Shown: piece after piece, positions 37,497 through 49,325 of the stretch
Layout of the letters: every line of letters begins with the position of its first letter
Numbering within the stretch: position 1 is the first letter of the stretch
From: Pterois miles
Taxonomy: Eukaryota > Chordata > Actinopteri > Perciformes > Scorpaenidae
Reading direction: 5' to 3'
Assembly (NCBI GenBank): GCA_947000775.1
Contig: CAMQGK010000604.1
Location: forward strand, 6,006,501-6,070,500
DNA length: 64,000 nucleotides
Made by a program: the position numbers and the translations under genes
The notes under the pieces: model-generated
What the model was told of the DNA's origin: nothing
What the model saw: the letters and a program-made list of their open reading frames with translations, nothing else
Databases searched by the model: none

Positions 37497-37965
37497 TAGG
37501 GATGCACCGATCCGACTTTTTCAGTCCCAATACCAACAGCGATACCTGGGCTTTGGTATCGGCTGATACAGAGTTCCGATCCGATACCAGTGTTTTATTG
37601 ATAAGCTGTATGCCTCACTGTGTGGAAGTGACTGGGATTATTCCTCTGTGTGTAGGGCAACATCAAGCTTGACTTAACCACTGCTTTCTTTAAAAATAAA
37701 GTTTAACAAATAAATACATAGATATACATTTACTGAATTGTTGATTATTATTAAAGTAATAAAACGTACACCAACAATGGCAAAAAATCTTCAAAATTAA
37801 CAGGAATTACAATTCAAGTGTAAACCTTTTTAAATGCAGCAACAAAATGGTCAATCAAGACTTCAAATTTCAGTATATAACATATATACTATATAAGCAT
37901 AAAACTGAATTTAATAGACTGGCTCCATTGTCAATGATATCTCATCTGGTATTAGTGCATCCCTA
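37497..37965 (+). mobile_element. Non-autonomous hAT element with perfect 8-bp duplication
   Basis: Left terminus TAGGGATGCACCGATCCGAC; the right terminus, read in reverse complement, begins TAGGGATGCACTAATACC. Both sides carry ATTTTCTC (37489-37496 and 37966-37973), an exact 8-bp target-site duplication. At 469 bp with no open transposase, it is a MITE-type hAT derivative. Confidence 0.88.
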
Positions 37966-38325
37966 ATTTTCTCATAGACTTCTATACAATCAGGCTTTTT
38001 ATTGCAGAGGAGCCTTTCCTTTAGGTGGCTAAAATGTATTCTGTACTATTTTTAAGTACTACACAGACTATGGATAAATACTTCATACAACCCCACTTCA
38101 AAAACACCAGAACTATCCCTGTGAAGTGGCCAGTGAAGTTCTCCAGCACCAAACTAAGAAAACAACTTCTTTATGGACCTGACTTTGCACATAGAGGCAC
38201 TGTCATGTTAAAATAGGGTATTCCCCAAAATGTTGCCACATAGTTTAAAGCACACCACTGTCTTGAATACTATACTGGAGAATTAAGATTTCTCTTGATT
38301 GGAAATACGGGGACTTAACACAAAC

Positions 38326-39000
38326 TAGGGATGGGAACGGTTCGGGTACAAATCTGAACCGTTCGGTTCGCTAGTCACGGTTCGGGTCATGTATGTAACG
38401 TTCGGTTCATTTGAAAAAGGTTATATGGCCGATTGTGTATTTTTTATCATCCCGTTTATTGTTACCCTAGAAATTAAGGCCTATGGAAAGAGACTGAGAC
38501 ACGGGCAGAAAGGAATATGACGTGAAGCTGCGGGCGTGCATTATTATTGGCTCAATTTTGGTGAGGGCGGACCAGATTTTACATAAGACATGCAGCCTTA
38601 TGCAGTCGTGGAGGATGCTGGATTTCAGCATATTATCAGGGTACTTGAGCCGCGCTATAATATGCCATCTGGCAGACACATAAGCTACACAGTAATTCCT
38701 GAACTGTATGAACAGACACAACGAGGACTTGTGAAAGAAGTGTCGAACACAGACCATGTAGCTCTGACGACAGACGGACGGACATCCAGGGCTGCTGAAA
38801 ATTACTTAACTGTGACTGCCCACCTCATCACTTCAGAATGGGAGATAAAAAGATGCACTTTTTGTTGATGACCTGAGCCTATAATTTGTTCTTGCTGTAC
38901 CATAAATACCGTTTACCACCGTCCCAAACCGAACCAAAAACTGTGACCCCAAACTGTGATATGAACCGAACTGTGAATTTTATGAACCATCCCACCCCTA
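38326..39000 (+). mobile_element. Internally deleted hAT element (ZBED-like transposase relic)
   Basis: Termini TAGGGATGGGAACGGTTCGG and, in reverse complement, TAGGGGTGGGATGGTTCATA. Flanks ACACAAAC and GCCCAAAC agree at 6 of 8 bases. It retains part of a transposase frame, described in the next entry. Length 675 bp, so most of the usual roughly 3-kb element is missing. Confidence 0.75.
38590..38868 (+). pseudogene. hAT/ZBED-type transposase fragment
   Basis: The frame contains the recognisable hAT/ZBED motifs QPYAVVEDAGF, LEPRYNMPS and VALTTDGRTSRA, followed by YLTVTAHLI. These lie just N-terminal of the catalytic region in intact ZBED-like transposases. The dimerisation C-terminus and BED finger are absent, so the fragment is non-functional and carried as cargo of the deleted element. 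Confidence 0.8.
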
Positions 39001-39239
39001 GCCCAAACCATGAGACAATTCTTCTTCCAACAACCTCCACAGTTACTATACTATATTATACTATTCAGATGAAGCCTTCACCTGGCATCCACCAAACCAA
39101 GATTCATCCATTAGACTGCCAGATAGTAAAGCAGGATTCATCACTCTATCACAACATGTGTTCATCCGTCAACTGGCTGCTCAGCTATGCAAACACATTT
39201 GAAGCACAAGGAAGTCTGGAACTTGGTAGTGAGTATTAA

Positions 39240-41040
39240 CAGAGTACAAATGACTTCAACACACCTCAGCAATACTGCCCTTAAATACAAATTTTAGGTA
39301 CTTTTACGTTGCTTAACCATTTCTATTTCATGCTACTTTGTAATTCTACTCAGCGTTGAATTTCACCCATCGATGGTAGCCCTGCTACACTAGACTGACA
39401 TGTATTGCGTGATCGACTTGTCATATGTCCATAGCCTATAGCAGGTTTGGATCCCACGTACATAGCCACCACAGGTAAGTTGTAGTCCCAAATGCAGAAC
39501 TTTAAAGCTAAGCAGAAACTTGCTTTCCAGATGAAACATTTACATACAAATTATATGATTATCATAGTATTATATAATACACACTAGTTCAACCAGGAGC
39601 CATTTTTCTGACTTATGAGTACTTTAACTTTTGATACATTCAGTACATATTGCTAATGATAAGTAACTTTAACTAATATAATGACATAATATTTTTATTT
39701 TTCAAAATATATGCTTTATTTTATGCAGCTGAACCAACTTATTACAAGTGCTGTGCAAATGCTGTTGGTCATATTTCGTACATCAAATAATAATAAGAAT
39801 TGTAGAAATACAGGTTATTGAGAATTGACTCATACTTTTCTCGACAACTAGTTTTATTGGAGGATGCAGTTTAATTTCATAATTATATTAAAAACTGTAT
39901 ACAGAGAGATACATAGTTAATGTTTATTTATCTTTTCCTATGCAGTGAATGAGATGAAACAGAATATCAACAGAAATTTTCTGTAATCAAATAACACACT
40001 CATACTTAATATATGTCAGTTCCATCAGTACACTTAAAAAATTCCTTAGTTTACCACCTGATACCACTATTAGCTCGCCATAAACAACACACAACTTCGT
40101 AGTCATCTAACATATCCAAACTTAGCATAAAAGAGCATTAAAAATATAATATATTTAAACCGAATGCCAATTATTGTTCCAACAATTAACTGTGTAAGTT
40201 GACTGAGGATTTTTTTTTAATAGTTCTAATATGGTCCATTATCACAGCATTACAGAATCATATAAGGATTCGTCTTAACTTAAATGCCCAAGGTATTACT
40301 TTATCTAAATTGTCTTGAAAAAAAGGTACCCTTTAGGTCTACCCTGAGAGAACAAAAGTGTGAGAACACATTCACACACGACAGGAAACCCAGAATTTAA
40401 CACGAGCTGAGCTGAAATGGAAAATACTGTATAAAAACACAATACAGTAAAAAAGTTAAAGTTAAACTGCATGATATGACAGTGATGTAGTTCCTTAAAC
40501 TGACGAAAAGTTAATTTTTTATTGTTTAAGTGTGTTACAGTAACACCTGACTCCTTCTCTTTAAAGGTTATTTTCTTTTTATGCAAGCAGACACTGTTGT
40601 ATTTTACTAAGAGCCCATTCACACATTATCAACCGTACAGACAGAAACATCAGGTGGAGCAGTGGACTGTGATGGTGGAGCACCTCTGTGTGTTTAAATG
40701 TGGTATTGCAGGTGAGGAACAGTCTGCCTCATAGCTTCCCCCCCCCACTATAGACAAACAGTACCAGTGAAGGTGTGGAGAAAAGCTGAAGGCAAAGTTG
40801 TATATTGATGATTACGACAGATGTTACACACACAAAACTAAGGAATCAAGATTTAAAAAATCAAAGGGAACTGGACCATATCCCCTCTTGGTAGGGAATG
40901 AAATCTGATATGTACTGAACTCAGGTAGCTTTCATTCACCAGAAAGTTTGGCAAAGCTTTTATGTTATCCCTTTTCTTACTAAAAATGCAAACTGCAGTT
41001 TTTTCTAAATGAATCTTTACAAATATGCTTATTCACTACA
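39240..41040. other. Intergenic, AT-rich, no gene seen
   Basis: No supportable coding region. Lies downstream (3') of stk16; its UTR presumably extends into the last part. Confidence 0.5.
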
Positions 41041-41135
41041 TTTGCAATCAGCAGCCTGTTAGCAGTTTCCCTCACTTTCCAGTCTTTATACTAAGCTAAC
41101 AGGCTGCTGGTTCCAGCTTCACATTGAACAGACAG
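41040..41135 (+). repeat. Dispersed repeat fragment
   Basis: CCAGTCTTTATACTAAGCTA followed by ACAGGCTGCTGGTTCCAGCT is a widespread short teleost repeat word set, probably within the stk16 3' UTR or just beyond it. Confidence 0.5.
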
Positions 41136-41453
41136 AAATGAGAGTAGGTACAAGGTAAGACCACCTAATTATTATAACCATTATGCATTATATTGAAGGG
41201 TTAAATTATATTTAAGGCCTCTCATATTCTTCATATTAAGTCTGTAAGAACTATAAGACTACAATGATATGCTGGCTAATTTGGCTCATTCAAACTAACT
41301 GTTGCAAAGCTTCCCAAGCTGAGTGAAAGTCTGTACCTAGGCTTTTACACTAAAATCAATAAATAAAAGAAATACTTTTAAGCTCAAAATAACAGATGTT
41401 CATTTATGTGTGCAAAAGTTTCCAAGACCCCACATCCAGAGCACCGTGCAAGA

Positions 41454-41943
41454 TCAGACCATGTTGGTTTGGGTGTTGGGGCTGCGACTCTGCAGATCGT
41501 GTACCTGGTCAAGAACCCAGCTGATGTTTGGTCTCTCCAGGGGATTTGACACCATTATGGAGCTCAGCAGCATCTGCAGGCCATCCGAGTACCTGGGTGC
41601 AAGACAAACAGACATCAAATCAGGACTTAAGTTATACAAATCTTAATTACTGACTTTTACACTTTAGCACAAGCATGCATCATTAACACCGATTACAAGA
41701 ATTATTATACAAATTCTGTTTATTTTTGCACAAAATGAAATAACAGGAAGCGACATTTCCCAGACAGATCAGAGTTCATATGCAACAAAAATATCGTAAA
41801 CAAAAACATTAACCTAACTTGTGTTTTCAGATTGCATCTTTGTTCAATTAGAAAGGGAACTCAAGTACATTCAGTTAGTTTGTATTGCATTTGATATGTC
41901 AGACATTAACTTAGCTACAGACCAACAATGGTTTAGTAAATAT

Positions 41944-42038
<95 letters not shown>

Positions 42039-45000
42039 CCTGAGCGGAGAATGAACTCTCCCTCTCTGCACATTGTAATCCAAGCTTCTCTGTGTTTTGT
42101 TGGCATAACTGGGACGTCCATGCATGAAATTTAGTGCATCCAAGACTCTATGTTATGCCCCACTGGTTAGCTAATGGCCACTGCTCTCGCAATGCGCTAA
42201 TACAGTGGTTACCACTGATAACACCATCCCGACCCATGGCATCGCTGCAGAAGCACAGTGCCCATAATCCAGTTCCCCCTCAGGAAAACACTGTCAGCTC
42301 TGTCAGCACTCTTTGTGCTGTTTTAGCACGTTAGCTGGCCGGTGCCTGCTCAGCCATCGCCATGTAAAGACTCATAATTAACATATGAATTTGTGACTTA
42401 CGGCCAAAAACGTGTTTTGTGAGGTCATAGTGACCTTTGACCACCAAATAGTAACTGGTCCATCTATAAGTACAAGTAGATATTTGTGCCATATTTGAAG
42501 AAATTCCTTCCAGGTGGGGGGGTTGTGATACATCAGAGGAAACTTTCTTCAAGCTACACTGTGAGGTAATGTTACACTGTGAGGTAATATTAAAACTGAC
42601 CTGCAGGACTGTGGAATGGTCACTGGATTCTGGACAGCCAGAGCAACGCTGTCCCCCTTCTGAAATACCATATCATACGGCCCCTCCAACATCATCATGC
42701 AGTACAGCACACAGCCAAGTGACTGGAGGAGTATGGGTGAGGTAAGAAAAAGTCAGTGAATGAGCCACAGTAACATTTGTACTTGGTTTCAGACACTTTC
42801 CAATGTCAGAAAAAAAAAACAGAAAAAGAACAAGCACAACATACAAAAAGGGGTTTAAGCATTTACCCAGATATCAGTGCGCTCATCTATAATGCAGTGG
42901 CTCTCCACATTGAAGAGTTCAGGAGCCCTGTAGGAAATGGTGCACCGCTGGGCTGCCCAGTCCTGTATAGTCATGGCTTCTCTGGTTCCTCTAACCTAAA
43001 ATTAACTCAGTTTAATTAAATTCATCATTTCATGGATCGTTTAGAGGACCTAATGTTTAGAAAATGGAAATAAAAAACAGGTGTGTTGCCTATCACTCTT
43101 GAAATGTTAATACTTATTCTATGCAAATAATTGACAACCTCTTTATCCTTGCACTTTTTGGGGTTGTACCCACATGGTTGAATGAACTTATAGTAAGTTG
43201 CTATGGATAAAAGCGTCAAATAAATGTCATGTAACTCTTTCTGCTGCTGTTATGTCAGTTGTAGAGGGAAAGAAAACATGCAGCAGAATGTCAAAAGTCC
43301 AATATGAGTGTTTCAAGGGGCATAGTCAGTGCTCCAACACCACATATAAACTTGCTGAAGTAATATGTAAAAGATCATGACAAACTTCATGACAAAGCTC
43401 TATGCACTAAAACGCATAGTAAAGTGAGCCAGAGCAACAAACATTGTTGGATTTAAGAAACATGAGAAACTTCCTTGAGCCAGAAAACTGCACAATTTAT
43501 TGTGCTTTAAGTGTAACACTTAGAAGAAGAAGAAGAAGAAGAAAGTCCTTTATTAGTCCCGCTAGGGGAAATTAAATTTTTTTCACTTTTTAAAAAAAAA
43601 CACACAAATGAAAAAAAAGCCAATATAAATGAAAAAATGGGGGGGGTGTAGAGGGGGGGGGCTCCCCTGGAAAGCCCCCCGGGGGGGGGGGGGTTGGGGC
43701 TTTTCTGGGGGGGGCCCCGGGGGGGGGAAAAGAGAAAACCCCCCCCCCCCACAACCAAACACACACTATTTTTTTGTTCGTGGGGATTGAACCGGCCCCC
43801 CCCCCCCCACCCCCCCACACAAAAAAAAACCCCCCCCTTAGGCTTCTGCTTGTTGCATATCTATTTATACTGTTAAAACATCCAGAAAGTTAAAAGTTGT
43901 ATTCTGAGAAATGATGAGACAATATCCAGTAGCTGTTCATTTCAAAGACGTGATGCATAGTATTTCAATGAAAGAGGATAAGATGCCACTAAATATTAAT
44001 TGGTAAGAAATCACCCAATATTGCTATTTGTCTTAGCTTACTTGCATCTCTTGGTCTTAAATTTAAGACCCCCATGTTGGAGATATATAGATATATAATA
44101 GACATATTATGGCATATCTTAAATTTAACAGTAAAAGCTGGTCAGCAATATTGAGACAATAATGGAAGTGATGCAGTCTGTTCTTACACACTACAGGAGT
44201 CCAACCTCACACAGCATTTTCTTTTTGATGCTATATAAAGAACAAATGGTGGGGATGTAACTGACCACAGGCTTAAATTAAAATATGGTGGGCTTTGGTG
44301 TTTGACTTGTAATAGCAATGCTTATAAAGTGATTGGTAAATTTGTACCAAGTCTTCATAGACGCTGCACCCTTACCTCAATCCTGGCTCGGTTCATAGAG
44401 CCCAAGTCCATCAGAAGCGGCCTCTCATCCTCATCCAAAAGCACATTTGTGGGCTTCAAGTCTCTGTCAAATTATAGCAGATGTATAGCGTTCAGATGTC
44501 TGCAATTATATTACTATAAAGAAGCATCAAACAAAAGTTGTAAAAGTTAGTAAATGATACCATGAATGTTAAAAGATGGTCTGAGCCAAACTAGGTGTTG
44601 TGCATTAAGCATCTAAATCTTTACATTCATTCACATCATCATACATTCATTTACATCATACATTTTTTACTTAAAATCATAAAAGTAAACAAACATTTTC
44701 ATTCTGCATTACGGTTTACAAGAATAAACCATTTACACTTGAACAATAAAACATAAAACATGCTAACATACAACTGTTTTATTCCTTACTGCAATTTTAC
44801 TCATGAGGCAGAAATTAGGCTTTGCACCAGATTTCAATGTTTGGAGGAGGTCCATTTTGAACAGAAGTTGATACAATAACAGCTCTGTGCATTTAGTAAA
44901 CTGAAGTCATTCGCATTTAGATTGGAGGTGTTTTTCCATGATTATGTGTCCCTATTAGAGAGACTGAGTGCCAATAAAGAACATATTAAATCATCAAATA

Positions 45001-47054
45001 TATCTGTTTTGAGTTAGCTGATGTGGTAAGACCTATATTAACCTGTACAGATGCTGTGCTGGCTTGCCAATGTGAATCTGGGTAAATCCATGGAAAATTA
45101 CAATGAATTAACTTAATAGCTGTGTCCTGATGCTTCAGTTTCTGTTTTTTGATCACAGTGCAGGGTGTGCACTAGGGATGCTACTTTTGAAAAAAAAAAA
45201 AAAAAATTGGAACCAATAACCAACCCTCGATAGCCAATTCTTAACTGTTAATTGACAAGATTAGTGTGTCTCGTGTAACTGTGAGGCAGGTGCAGTGTAT
45301 GAGCACACCAGACATCTGAGTCCTCAGTTCACCTGTCCGGGAGCGTTACTGTAGCAGCAACGGTGCAGAGTGTACACGTGCAGCCACTTTCCCAGTAAAA
45401 GTCTGCCACCACGACTGCGTCATTTAGTTTAACAGGTTGTCAGCTGTGTGTCTGACCGGCGTAACGATACTCTGTCACCCGCCGTACCTTTAGCGATTGT
45501 CCAACAAACTGTTTGTGTGTTTGTGCTACATTATCAGCTGTAGCTCAGCTGGAGGGTTTGTGCCTGCTGTAGTCACACACATACACTGTCAGCACTGTCA
45601 TGTGTGTGTGGTGTCATGCTACGAGGCTACAACTCCTCCTGTCTGTGCTCCGCTCAAGATGAGAGGCAGCTTCCTGTAACTCAGACTTCGGCTCAGACTC
45701 TCTTAAGGTGGACTAGCTTTTCTCTTTAAACTGACAAGCCGCTTTTCTGAGATTTGCTCAGCTTTTTAATTAATTATTAGTATTTATTTGAACCGTATAT
45801 CAGATAGCATTAATCGGTTAAAATTCTTAACATCACCTAACGGTTAAATGGTTAATTATTAACATCCCTAGTGTGCACTATGATCAACAAGGACTCCAGG
45901 AATCCAAACAGACACCGGTGTGGCACTCCAAGCCAGCACAAGAATCTTTATGCTGATCCTATGCATGTAAATGTTTGTTTTTACGTGTGCATGTGAGACA
46001 GATTACCTGTGTGCATAGCCCTTTTCATGAATGGCCTTGAGTCCAGAGCAGATGCCACGCAGGATTTGCAAAATCTGTTTTTCCGACATCGAGCTCCCAT
46101 TGTCCCTTAGCTTCTCCAGAACAGACCATAGACTGCCTTTCTGTTCACACAAACACACCAACATATCAGAGTCAGATCATTTCCCACAGAGTTATTCTGG
46201 TCATACTAACAGCTGCACCAGCTTACTTTAATAAAAGGCAGAAGTAACCAGGCTTCAGTCTTGCCTCCACGATCAACAAAGGTGTGTGCAACCAGGCTCA
46301 AGACGTTGGGGTGATTAACAATCTGATGCATCTCCACCTCTGTCTGAGCCTCCTGTCGGCCTTCACGGTCATGACACAAGATCCTCTTCAGGGCATAAAA
46401 GTGCCCATCCTTTGCCCCCTCTACCAGATCAACATAACTGAACCCCCTGAGGAGAGAAACAGAGGGTTTGGGAGGAGCACACAACTCTTCATTGGACTAA
46501 AGGATGAGGATGGCGATATTCTCTCTTTCTCTTTCATTTTGTTACATCTACAAATCCCATGAAAAGACCAACATCAACTCTCTTTGCTCCAAAGAGGAAT
46601 AAATGGTGCATTTTAGCTGACTTTTTCATCTGATATTTGGCATGCTAATTTGTAATGACTACAACAGGACGGTTTATGGAGGATTGTCTTAAAATAACCT
46701 ACAGTTAACAAGCAGTTCATTGTAAAGAAGAAAGATGTCACCCAGTTCAACAGTGGGGCTCAGTGATGTGTTTGTAAAAGTTGTTGGACAACAAAGGACA
46801 TCAGGGCGATGAGCTCTAACAGGTTTTGGATTGTAGGATCAATTGTTTTTTTTTTTTTTTATCTTTAATGGGATTTGTTGACAAACAAATATAAAATATC
46901 ACCACATTTAAACTTAAAGGTGGAGTTAAGTGTAGTTTAAAACAAACAATGTCAAAATGTGATCTTACCCCTCGTCTAGTTTCTGGATAAAATAATATTT
47001 TTTGTTATCAATAGTGATGGAGCCACGGGAGCACATACACAGGGCCTGCCCCAT
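41454..47054 (-). CDS. stk16: Serine/threonine-protein kinase 16 (7 coding exons)
   Basis: Lipid-anchored Ser/Thr kinase (MPSK1/PKL12, NAK family) acting at Golgi and plasma membrane. Coding exons, minus strand: 47054-46969, 46446-46227, 46140-46007, 44463-44376, 42995-42867, 42722-42601 and 41592-41454. All have GT-AG junctions and matching phases, giving 305 aa, the same length as human STK16. The N-terminus MGQALCMCS keeps Gly2 for myristoylation and Cys6/Cys8 for palmitoylation. Kinase landmarks: FSYVD nucleotide loop, YALK (Lys49), YAHRDLKPTN (Asp148), a DLG in place of DFG (Asp166), and CTISYRAPELF in the activation segment. The first glycine of the loop is Asp (LDEGGFSYV) where human has LGEGGFSYV. 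The acceptor at 47094 lies 39 nt upstream of the ATG, so the 5' UTR is split. Introns hold a hAT element, a TA microsatellite and a homopolymer patch. Identification is firm. Confidence 0.97.
41947..42036 (+). repeat. (TA)n microsatellite in stk16 intron
   Basis: About 45 TA units between the last two coding exons of stk16. Open frames over it are artefacts of alternating Tyr-Ile codons. Confidence 0.97.
43085..43235 (+). repeat. LINE/SINE 3' tail fragment in stk16 intron
   Basis: Contains TTATAGTAAGTTGCTATGGA and TAAAAGCGTCAAATAAATG, the familiar 3' end shared by L2-type LINEs and their SINE partners in teleosts. Truncated. Confidence 0.6.
43521..43845 (-). repeat. Retroelement tail followed by homopolymer-rich patch
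   Basis: A GAA-triplet run (43521-43541) is followed by TCCTTTATTAGTCCCGCTAG, the reverse of a common fish retroposon 3' tail. It then degenerates from about 43616 into alternating long G, C and A homopolymers up to 43837. Relic open frames there are worthless. The patch may be a real repeat that was badly base-called. Confidence 0.6.
45173..45870 (+). mobile_element. Non-autonomous hAT element in stk16 intron
   Basis: Termini TAGGGATGCT at the left and AACATCCCTA at the right are inverted. Both flanks carry GTGTGCAC (45165-45172 and 45871-45878), an exact 8-bp target-site duplication. Length 698 bp, including an A16 run near 45190. No transposase frame. It lies between coding exons 3 and 4 of stk16. 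Confidence 0.88.
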
Positions 47055-48043
47055 CTTGACTGGTACATTGTTTAACGCCAAGCTTTTAAGGGCCTGGAAG
47101 AAATAAGGCAAATAAAAGTTATGTGAGAGAGACAGCCAGAGGAATACGGAAAATAAAATAATGGTACTTACTATAGCTATGACATTCATTGCTGAAATCA
47201 AACTGCGGGGTAACTCTTTGGTTAATTGTATAGAGACATATGGTAAGACAGTTAACGCTAACAAAGTGTCAACAAACGTTAACTGTTAGCTAAAATAACA
47301 CATTACTAACATCTAATGTTAGCTTAGCAACTTCCAAGCTACAACAGCCAAAATCCGACTGGCTTTTAACGACAGCCCAAGTCGCCCCAGGTGTAATTTT
47401 AATCGACTACCTGACACAATTAACAGCTAAACATAACAAACATATGCTGTAATTTGTTGCGTTACGTTTTTATTCTTACCAGCTAGCTGTCTGTTTACCA
47501 AATTAGCTTACTGTCATATTTCGCCATCTTCTTCTTCTTGGGTTTCAGCAGCGGTTGTCCACCAGCGTATTGGGTGTATTACCGCCACCGTCGTTTCGGA
47601 GTTGTGACTACAGATTAAATCCTTCCCGATCCTATCCAGCCATTAAACCTGTTTCGTAGATAAAATCAAATAAATGTTCCACTGCTTGAATGTTTTTTTT
47701 TTTTATAATCTTCCCATTCATGTGCAAGATGTTATTTCCCCTCCATCATCTGCAAAAACAGACCTGCTAATATCTGGTTGTATTTACACAGGAGAAAACG
47801 TGCCAAAAAGAAACTACAAAGGTGGCGGTAGGTGTAGCTCGTGTATAGCCTAACGTTAGCATTTTACTTCTGCCCATTGTTTTTACACTTCAGAAGTGTT
47901 TTGAACCCATACGTTTTAACCATCTTTAACTGTTAATCTTTTCTTCTTCTTCTCTTATAAACAGCGTGTACGGAGCGTGTTGTTGTCACGCAGCGCTTGA
48001 AGAAGACTAGCGGCATGAGCTGGCAAATGTCACAGAGAACATT
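47055..48043. promoter_or_regulatory. Shared stk16/pcnp divergent promoter region
   Basis: The start codons of stk16 (minus) and pcnp (plus) are 989 bp apart, head to head. The inferred transcribed 5' ends leave roughly 0.4 kb between them at about 47560-47990. TATA boxes are not obvious, as expected for housekeeping genes. A fragment with CTTCTTCTTCTTGGG and GTATTACCGCCACC at about 47525-47590 resembles a repeat often found near teleost gene starts. Bidirectional regulation is inferred from geometry. Confidence 0.5.
47093..47560 (-). other. stk16: stk16 5' UTR intron and probable non-coding first exon
   Basis: The acceptor TTTCTTCCAG ends at 47094 on the minus strand. A matching donor GTAAGAAT follows base 47480, which places an untranslated first exon at about 47480-47560. 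That exon would contain a short upstream frame beginning ATGGCGAAATATGAC and stopping after ten codons. The transcription start is inferred, not seen. Confidence 0.5.
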
Positions 48044-49276
48044 ATGGCGGATTACGAGCGTAACAGAAGGGATGGCATCGACAACGGAGGTGATATTTAT
48101 GCCGTTTTAACGTCTAAATATGGTTGAGAAATAAAATGTATTGAGCGTTAGCTCTATTTGTTGTATATCCATTAATATGGGCCGCAGCTAATGTTGGACA
48201 GAGCAACCGATCTTAAAACTTAAGTAAGCTAACTTACTGTTAGCTACGTAGCATTGACTAGTTAATGCCAATGCGAAGTAACGTTAGCAGTTTACGCTGT
48301 GTTAACCTTCGCTATGTTGGCTATGGAAATGAGGCTGTCTGTAGCTACCGGATTAAAAATACATCTAACGTTAGCCAGGGTAATGAAGCAACGACATGCT
48401 TGCAGCAGATTGGTCTTCTGTTAGCTTGCTAACCTGGTGTTAGCCTAGCTAGTGTGCAAGTAGCCAACTAGTTAGCGCTGGTTAATAATACTAAATGAGT
48501 TACACCGTTATATGCTCTCAGACCCTGATGTACAGTGTTCATGGGCTAATATTGTAGGTAGTTTCTGCACACGCAGTCTCTAGGTGGACGTATTAAACAT
48601 TAAATGGTTCTAAGGGGTAAGAACCTAAGCTACATTTGGTTGGTAAATGGTTAGAAACGTTACGTTAGCCACACAGGTAAAGGTGATAGCTGTTATTATT
48701 CTCAAGTTCCCAGGAAACAGTTGTTCACCCTGTTGAGTTGTCTTACCTCAAGCAGGGCCGCAGGAGGAGGGAGACAGAGTGAAAACTAAGCCTGTCTCTT
48801 GTAGCACTGTGGGAGGAGAGGGAACCGCAGTCAAACGCACATCCCAGCATCTCACACCTGAAGACGAGGACGAGTCCTCAGCTGACCCACCAGCACCCCG
48901 CAAAGTCTCCAAGATAGGCTTTAGCATGAGCAGTCAGATGGGGAAGAAGTCGAACCCCATATCTATCAAACTTGGAGCATCGGTGAGTGTGAAGCAGTGC
49001 ATTGTTGCCTTCATTGTGAGTGGTGTTATTATTTATTCACGAGTGGATTGATAGAATGAATCCATTTGTCATTCAAGTCAAGAAAATCAGTAAAATCCCA
49101 TATTTGAACCAGCTTTTCTTTTGCATTTTATGAAGAGAGTGACTATGTGTGATGGTTTTTCCTTTCCCTAAATCTTGTGTCGACAATCTGGTCTAGAAAC
49201 CCAAAGAGCCTGCCCCAACAGTTCCTCCAAAAAAGTCCGGGCTGGCATCTGTTTTTAATGAAGATGATGATGATGT

Positions 49277-49325
<49 letters not shown>

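Noticed and set aside
41871..42143. Open frames of alternating Tyr-Ile over the TA run
   Set aside because: They are products of an uninterrupted TA microsatellite with no domain or splice support.
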